The notes under the pieces are model-generated. The model saw only the letters and a program-made list of their open reading frames with translations. It searched no databases and was not told the origin of the DNA. A stretch of 64,000 nucleotides of DNA, taken from NCBI GenBank assembly GCA_036346155.1, contig JARFIY010000299.1, positions 5,790,001 to 5,854,000 of the forward strand, written 5' to 3'. Each line of letters opens with the position of its first letter. Position 1 is the stretch's first letter. Shown one piece after another: positions 57,305-64,000 of this stretch. Both the position numbers and the translations under genes were made by a program. Source of the DNA: Sinelater perroti. Lineage: Eukaryota; Arthropoda; Insecta; Coleoptera; Elateridae.

Positions 57305-60300
57305 GCATGTTACCGATCCAAGGAAAATGCCGATCCAAAAGTTAAAAATTTATATGCAAAAACTTGAGGGAGGGCGGGTGAGAAATTGTCAGTATAGGAC
57401 ACAATAAATATTATTTGCGGGCAATTGATTGTATTGTTATATACATTTTAAGACAATATTTCATGTTTATATTTGATCCAAATACATATTAAGGTTTTCG
57501 TAAACAATTTTGTTTAGTTATCAAATACTAACGTTCGATATCTTATATTTATTAAAGAGATCCCTTTGAAGCAAATCAGAAGATTTGCAATAAAAAAACA
57601 TTGTTTTTCTTTAAGAAATTGTAATTGAAAGCATTGTATTTTCTTGCAATAATATTTAGGCAACTTTCTATTTTTGTGTAAATATTTTTAAGTATTTCTT
57701 GAAAAACTCTGTAATGCAATAAAAAATATTTCTTTTTATAAAGCATCTTATAGAATGTTCCTTAGAATAACCGTACTATTTTTGAACACAAACAGAATTG
57801 GCTTTATGATTTTCTGGCGTTTCTGTTCAGTACGACGATAAAAGAATTTTTTTATTAAAAATTTGTTTAAAGGTCTTCAATTGTAAAATTAAGAACAATA
57901 CGAATAACAAGAAACAAAAAAATTGTTTCTGCAAAATTCGCCTGAAAACGATCTTTTACTCAGTACAAAGGAGATAAACTTGAAAAATAATTTCCTTTGG
58001 GGGAAAACTTTTTTCAGACTGGAAGTCAAAGCTACAAGGTTTACAAAATCAACTCTAATATATTTTTAATGATTTTTTGAGAAAAAAACGAACATAAAAG
58101 ACTATTTGGTATTAGAAAGAAGTTTTAGGAAAAAGAGCGCACACCTTTTTTGAATTGTGAAAACAATCAGAAGAAAAGGAACAAGGGATGTCCATGCCAC
58201 CGATATATAAAACAAATTGTGGGCACGAGTAATTATGAAAAAACAAAAAGAAAATCTGGGAGAAAACAAGAATGGAAACATGCATCCAACCAGTCAAAAG
58301 ACTGAACAGCTTTTTGAGATTTTTAAGGGGAAGTTTTTTAGTTGCCATTCACGAAGACTGCACAAAGAAATGTATAGAATAATAACCAACCTTCAGGTAA
58401 AATACGACAGCATAACTTCTCTTTGGAAAAAGATATTACCTGGACGTTTTGCTATTGCGAGCTGGATAAATATAAGTGGGGGAGTGCATATTGCAATAAA
58501 GCCTTTCAAATCTATGTTTATTTCACGTGGTGGGTTAAATTAGATGCCAATACAAGCCGTATTAAACCCGCGGGCTGCCATTTGGCCACGCTGGATCAAA
58601 GAATTTCAAAGATTGATCAAGACGTTTCTAAAATGAATTTTTTAGCAAGACTTAATGGAAGTGATTACAACTTTACAGTGGTTCCAAATTTACATAGAAA
58701 CTAGAATCTGCATAGATAGACTTTCAGAAAGGCAGATTGTTTTTATTGAATGAAAGTTGTATTAAAAAAAAAGCATTATATATATCGCCTCTCTATTATA
58801 CAAAGAAAAAATATTTTTGAATTAAAATTTAAAAGGCTAATAAAATTTTTATTTTTTTTAATATAAAATATAAAAAAGAAATATAATGTTCCCTCCGCTC
58901 TCTTCTCAACCCCTCTTTCATCGCTCCGCTTCCCGTCTCTCTTTCTATATCTATTGTAATATCAGAAGATAGTACGAAAGAACATAAATGCATTTATGTA
59001 TAACATTGAATGTTCAAATGTTTTCTGGAGGAAGATGATTTCAAATACAAGTAGCTATAAAATAAATAGGACTTTCAGAAAATCTCCTCTTAGGAGATCC
59101 TTATGAAATCTGTTAGGTATTAAAATAATTACCCCTCTTTCTGCGAGAAATCTTACTGGAATAAGATACTTCTAAGATATTCAGTTATTTACACATTATG
59201 CCTGTGTTTTCATTTTTTTTTGATAGCCTTTTTAAGTGCGTCTGTTGCCTAGTTTTTGCACAACAGTTTTGGCTAATTTGTAGTTGGTTACTTTTTTAAC
59301 ATTGTCTTTTCATCAATATCACGTGTTTCTGATCCGTTTAACGACTTCCCGTATCTTACGTCCCTCTCTTTTTGTTATTTTACTATCTCTTAAGGTGCTG
59401 TCTATTATTACCAGTTGTTCCAATTGCTCGCTTAGTCTTTGACGATTCGTTTCTTATGTTAGAATATGTCTCATGAAAGTCTTGTCAATTCCAGTTTTGG
59501 TAGAATTTGGAAGGGTTTATTCCACTCCAATACGTCCCTGTTATCACTGATGCTTTGTGGCTGAGAGTGAACTTCTTCTGTGATATTTTTGTTACTGGTT
59601 ATATCGGCTTTAAGCTATGCACATATCTTTTTTACTAAAAGTTTTACGAAAATCAAGGAAATTTTCATTGTCAGTAACCGGGGATAGTTTTTAACCCTTG
59701 ATAATATTAAAATAATTAATTATCACTCTATCAGACACCCATAGATATAGAAACTTTCGTCTGTTGCAGTATTGCTAACTTTTATTTTTATTGTTTTCTG
59801 TATTAAGTTCCTTATAATGTCAATAAACTAAGAGATGATAAAAAATTAAAATGCTTGAGCGTCCAATCTTTGAATAGAAAATATAGAGGTATCTGAATTT
59901 GCGTAGGAACCAAAAAAAATATTTCCTACCTTGTGCCTATCAAAGAGAGAATCATTTAAAAATAGCCTACAAGGTTTTACTTCATTCTTCTATAATTACA
60001 CGATGGAGTAATCAATGAAAACATTTTTATTCAATGAACCACGAGGAACAAATTGATACATGGCAATCTTAGACTACTAGCTGCGAATTGAGCGAGTCAA
60101 AATTATCTATGAGTGATTTCGTGGAGAATGAACACACAAAGTATGTAACAGAGACCAATACTGAAAGATTCTTGAAAGATAAAAAGCCAAATTAGTTTTC
60201 TAGAGGTGAACTGGCGAAAACACATTAGCAGTATTGAAGAATAAATCACAACTTTCAAATAAATTCTCCGCAAGTGACACTTAGATTCCGAACTGTTCAA

Positions 60301-60750
60301 ACCACAAAGATCAGGTGACAGTAACTTTGGTCAACATGGTCAAAACCTTGATTTGTGTGTTACAATGATATGGTTAACTCAGTAGGTTATTAGATGATGG
60401 TACCTATTCCCTTATTTAAAGTTATTTATTTCCACGTGGAAAAACATGGGAAGATATATAGTTTTGCAATAGAAAACTGAGAATTGAGTGTTTTTTAAAT
60501 TCGTTTCAATTCTAAACATATAACAAAACTCTTCTGGGAGTTCACAATTAAACGTTAAAAAAAGGATTTTCTTTTAGCCTCTTTGGTCCACAAACTGAAA
60601 GATTTTATGTGATCATTTTTTCCCAAATTAGATTTATCCGCCCTGTTGGTTAAAGGTTTTCTAAAATGTTCCTCAGTTAAGTGCTGCCCTAAATTGGCAC
60701 GTCCGCTTACAGAAATTGGGAAATGTATGCAGCCAGAGGGCAATGACCCA
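57305..60750. other. Long AT-rich stretch, no supported gene
   Basis: Two overlapping plus-strand frames at 58,217-58,543 and 58,423-58,704 (108 and 93 codons) together make a 490 bp open zone in AT-rich DNA. They carry no motif I recognise and could be an old transposon piece. Elsewhere there is only AT-rich sequence with scattered short frames. Confidence 0.3.
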
Positions 60751-60754
60751 GTTA

Positions 60755-62240
60755 TTAACCCAATTTTCCCATAAAACGGCCATCATTCGCCGAGGAAGGC
60801 AAAGCCGTGCTACATCTGGCCGGCTTTGCTAATTCCGTCCACTGTTATCTTAATGGGCATTATTAACTAAATAAGATCTTGGCAATTACACCAGAAGTGC
60901 TACAGTTATGGCCGATGCGCCATTAGCGGGGAGAAAGGGAATCAACGTGCAGCAAGACACTCGGAGACTCCTCGGCCGACCTCTTCCAGCTTCTCCGTTT
61001 GCAGGAAATTGGAAATCAATCAGTCCCGTCAGACGGTGCTCCCGAGCAAATCCGTACCATCGGAAGCGATCACTCATCCAGCCGAGCTGTGCAATTCATC
61101 ATCGCAAGCGCGCTACTAATCAGGCCCTGCTCCTCCATTATCTTCGGAGCCATTTACTTTCAATTAGCAGTCTTTTACCTGGCCATAATGGAACCGCGTC
61201 CCAGACGCAAAATAAACAGCCTGGCCGCCGCTAAAAATTAATTAGCCGTTTTTTGCAAGTGTAACGAAGTAGGCTGCGATTTGCAATGCTAATCAACCGC
61301 TCGGTGCGGGCTAATTAAGTAATCGGCGGTGCAGTCGATCGGGTCGGATGCAACTGGACAGCGGGCGTCCTGGCCTTGAAAGCGCGAAAAACGCCATCCT
61401 TGTTATGATAGCGCCGTCGGGCTAAATAGTTATTTCTCAATTTATTGCTATCAACAAAAACGCGGTTTTGAAAATTTAACGCCAAACTAAACAAGCGGAT
61501 CAAGAACGCGAAACGGCAAAAAGTGCGCGAAAGCAATTACGAAACTGTGCGACTAAGAATTCGCCAGAATCTGCGCTGTCCGTTAATGCTGCAATTAGTC
61601 GATCTTAATAAAGCATGGGAAATTGCGGTACAAGTCGATGTCCAGGTTAATAGCGTAACGGCAAAGAGCTGTTCGCAGCTGGTTCCAGTGCTGTAGCGTT
61701 CGTGTAAGTGGTTCCAGTGCGCAGGATGTAAAAGTAAGTCCGTAGGAGAACATCAATCACGGTGCGTGAAATTACTTATTGTTCGAGCCCCGTATAATTT
61801 TATAGGGGGCGATCCAAATTTATTTAAATATACCTACGGGCCCGCCCAATCGATCCGTTCCCCTTCAGCTGCGTCGTCGACAGGATGATGCCTATTAGTT
61901 TGGGCTATAGCTCGGAATATATTGCGATCATTAAGTTTTCATTCAGATCATTTCGGATAATTCGTTCGTCATCCAGCAGAGTTATGTCACGCTCAATGCT
62001 TCCGGCCAGACGTTTAAAGGGAATCGGCATGCAACTGGAAAGCGCGCGGCTTCGCGACTCCGCACAAAGCCCTGGGCAGCGGGTCGTCGTTCGCGCCGCA
62101 GAACATTTCCCTAATTGCACTTCAAGGTGTTGCGAGCGCTAATTGCAGCTTGATGACGTGCTTCCTTCCTCGCCAGGCAATGCACCTTTGTATCTGCAGG
62201 AGATGAAGCGCATCCATTAATGGCAAGGCTTGCGCGGACA
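60755..62240. promoter_or_regulatory. Largest GC/CpG-rich island, candidate enhancer cluster
   Basis: About 1.5 kb alternating GC-rich blocks with homeodomain cores. TAATTA occurs at 61,239-61,244 and 61,312-61,317, and many TAAT/ATTA cores sit beside CpG-rich words. GATTTGCAAT near 61,279 is a near-octamer. Many overlapping frames (60-108 codons) on both strands are open at the same time, and none has family features. A first exon or promoter of the Jupiter gene could also lie in such an island, but I could not identify the expected N-terminal P-P-G-G motif on the minus strand. Confidence 0.45.
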
Positions 62241-62770
62241 AAGCGCTTTCTCACGAGGAAAAGCCTCCATTATGTAGTGCAGCCTCTTTCGCTTGTATTG
62301 TGTGCAGAAGTCGATTACACATTTTGAAGAAGATGCGGTCGAGTAACCTTGCTCTATAACAGCTTTCATCATCCACACTGTTTGCGCAAAAATAAGTATC
62401 AACTCAACATGGCTCATAGTACCGCACGACCGTGCGGTTAGTAATGGGCTGATACTTAAAAGAAGGAGAAGAAGAAAAAGAAACTCAACTTTAGTAAGTA
62501 CTGGCCAAAAGTCTACTGACCACATGAAAATTTCCTCTAAAACAAATATGCTGTGCCAGAAGCTCCTATGCGTCTGAATTATGTTTGTAAATGGGAAATT
62601 TGGTGCACGGACTGCACGTATTAGGACGAAGCTGGACAAGAAATACCAAAAATCGCCAAAATCGGCGTTTTTCCACTTTCATGATTTCCTTGTTTTTTTA
62701 AGCTTTTTTGTTTTTCCCACTGTTTTTTATTGCATTCGTCGCCAAAACACGCTATCGAGGAAATCATAAT

Positions 62771-63590
62771 ATGGAGAGGCAGGCAAGCCGTATCTCAGAT
62801 ATTGCGCAGTTGAAGAATCAGTTGAGGAATCGAGAAGAGGTATATTCTTGGTAGACCAAAGATCACTACTCTGTTGACCGATAGGAACATGCTGCGTATC
62901 TCAAGGGACAACCCGCGCTTGACCACCACTGATAGGTTCCGCAAGTTAAGAGCTTTTGTGAGCCGTCTTCCTTCCACCCGCACTATCCGTTGTCGTCTCT
63001 AGTCAGCCGCCCCTACAAGAAACCGTGGGTGCCTGCAAAGAATCGAAAGGCTAGAGTTTCCTGCTCACTCAAACTGGACTCGTGTGGATTAAGATAGAAT
63101 CATTTAAAACGATGAGTCGAACTACAATATGTTCGGGACTGATGGAGTCAAGATCGTTGACATTCCGTGGGCTTCGGATTCGATCCTAAGTACATGCTGC
63201 CCACCCACGATCAAGGCGGGAGGTCGGTGTTCGTCTGGGAGTATTTCTCTTCTGCTAGAATGGACCATATTGTCCGAATTTTATTCTCAACAACCACACG
63301 CTTCTATGGGATGCCAGAAACATGGAAGGGAATTCACTTACCAGCAAGATAATGAACCCAAACACAAAAGTAAGGCGGTTCAAAAGTCGTCGAATCGGCT
63401 TGTTCGACTGGTTAAGTCAGAACCCGAACCTCAACACCATTGAACACCTTTGGGATGAGCTGGAGCGTCGTTCACTGGCGCAGTAACTCGGATAGAAGTT
63501 CGCTCAGCTGAAGACTGCCTGGGAGAGCGTCCCCTAATCGACACTTTGTTGGATTTTATTCCTCAGAGATGCCAATCAGTCATTGATTTC
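62771..63590 (+). mobile_element. Tc1-like transposase fossil
   Basis: The plus strand, across frameshifts, reads R-I-S-R-D-N-P-R-L-T-T-T-D-R-F (62,888-62,935), the end of the second helix-turn-helix. N-D-E-S-N-Y-N-M-F-G-T-D-G (63,099-63,140) holds the first catalytic aspartate. M-L-P-T-H-D-Q-G-G-R-S-V-F-V-W (63,194-63,240) follows. Y-Q-Q-D-N-E-P-K-H-K-S-K (63,340-63,375) holds the second aspartate, and L-N-T-I-E-H-L-W-D-E-L (63,430-63,462) the third acidic residue. All three catalytic positions remain readable, but at least three frameshifts separate them. The N-terminal helix-turn-helix is shortened. Terminal repeats were not identified. Confidence 0.8.
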
Positions 63591-64000
63591 AAGGGTCATG
63601 TGACAAAGTATTCTGTTCCTTTATTGTTGTTACATAGATTTCTTAGAGTATCTTTTATGACCATGTTAAATGGACACAAAGAATTCAATGTTTTGGGCTA
63701 ATGTTATATTTTCAATCAAACCTTAGAGCTGATAAAGTATTGAAGTGAAACCATTGACTATCTATCTTTATTTATCATACAATTTCACCGCCAAATGGTT
63801 CGGTGGCCATTCTAATACCTAAACTTTCAGAAAACGCGAAAAAATACCTGATCAGTAGACTATTGGCCTATACTGTATGTATTCTATGTACGAAATCTGA
63901 GTATCCGCCTCTACATCCACACTTAGAAGGCATTTATTCTGGCGGTTATTTCTTTGTTTATCGTCCAAGTTTCCGTACAGTAGAAGAGGACAGGACATAC

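Noticed and set aside
58217..58704. Two overlapping plus-strand frames of about 100 codons
   Set aside because: No recognisable motif. A passing resemblance to a copia-type gag was too weak to report.
1..64000. CRISPR arrays, prokaryotic operons, phage or plasmid features
   Set aside because: No regularly spaced identical repeats and no prokaryotic gene organisation. Splice sites and insect transposons show nuclear eukaryotic DNA.

Overview
The window is eukaryotic nuclear DNA, almost certainly from an insect. It is AT-rich with spliced genes, has no bacterial operon structure, and carries decayed copies of typical insect transposons (mariner, Tc1, hAT, Jockey-like, R1-like and R4/Dong-like elements). 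The order is not resolved from the sequence. Only two host genes can be supported, and both enter the window only by their 3' ends.

Layout. From 1 to 4.6 kb there is intron of a plus-strand gene, holding an R1-like retrotransposon fossil and a GC-rich patch. At 4,663-5,030 lies the last coding exon of that gene. It ends in a WH2 actin-binding motif and the N-D-R-S-A-P tail typical of missing-in-metastasis (MIM/MTSS1). A 3' UTR of about 1.2 kb follows, with a polyadenylation signal at 6,213. From 6.2 to 13.2 kb is the intergenic space between two convergent genes. It holds an internally deleted mariner with both terminal repeats, a solo LTR nested in an older non-LTR element, and a second mariner fossil. 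At 13,760-14,317 (minus strand) are the last three coding exons of a Jupiter/HN1-family microtubule-associated protein. They are separated by 58 and 67 bp introns, and a 3' UTR extends to about 13.2 kb.

From 14.3 kb to the right end no host exon was found. This is probably the long intron and/or upstream region of the Jupiter gene, whose N-terminal exons are missing from the window. It is a mosaic. Long AT-rich stretches are loaded with dead transposons: Jockey at 23.8-25.0 and 37.6-38.9 kb plus a tail at 56.4 kb, R4/Dong at 31.9-33.85 kb, other non-LTR pieces at 45.4, 48-49 and 51.9-53.6 kb, mariner at 20.2, 35.1 and 37.1 kb, hAT at 41.3-42.5 kb, and Tc1 at 62.8-63.6 kb. Punctuating this are about ten sharply bounded GC/CpG-rich islands of 0.2-1.5 kb. 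They do not code for convincing proteins, and they contain homeodomain-, POU-, SOX- and posterior-Hox-like words. I read them as candidate cis-regulatory modules; this is the most interesting aspect of the window. A short dispersed repeat family (at least five fragments, here called family D) also recurs.

I found no CRISPR array, prokaryotic system, rRNA or convincing tRNA. Transposon calls rest on reading translated fragments across frameshifts by eye, so their borders are approximate unless terminal repeats are named.
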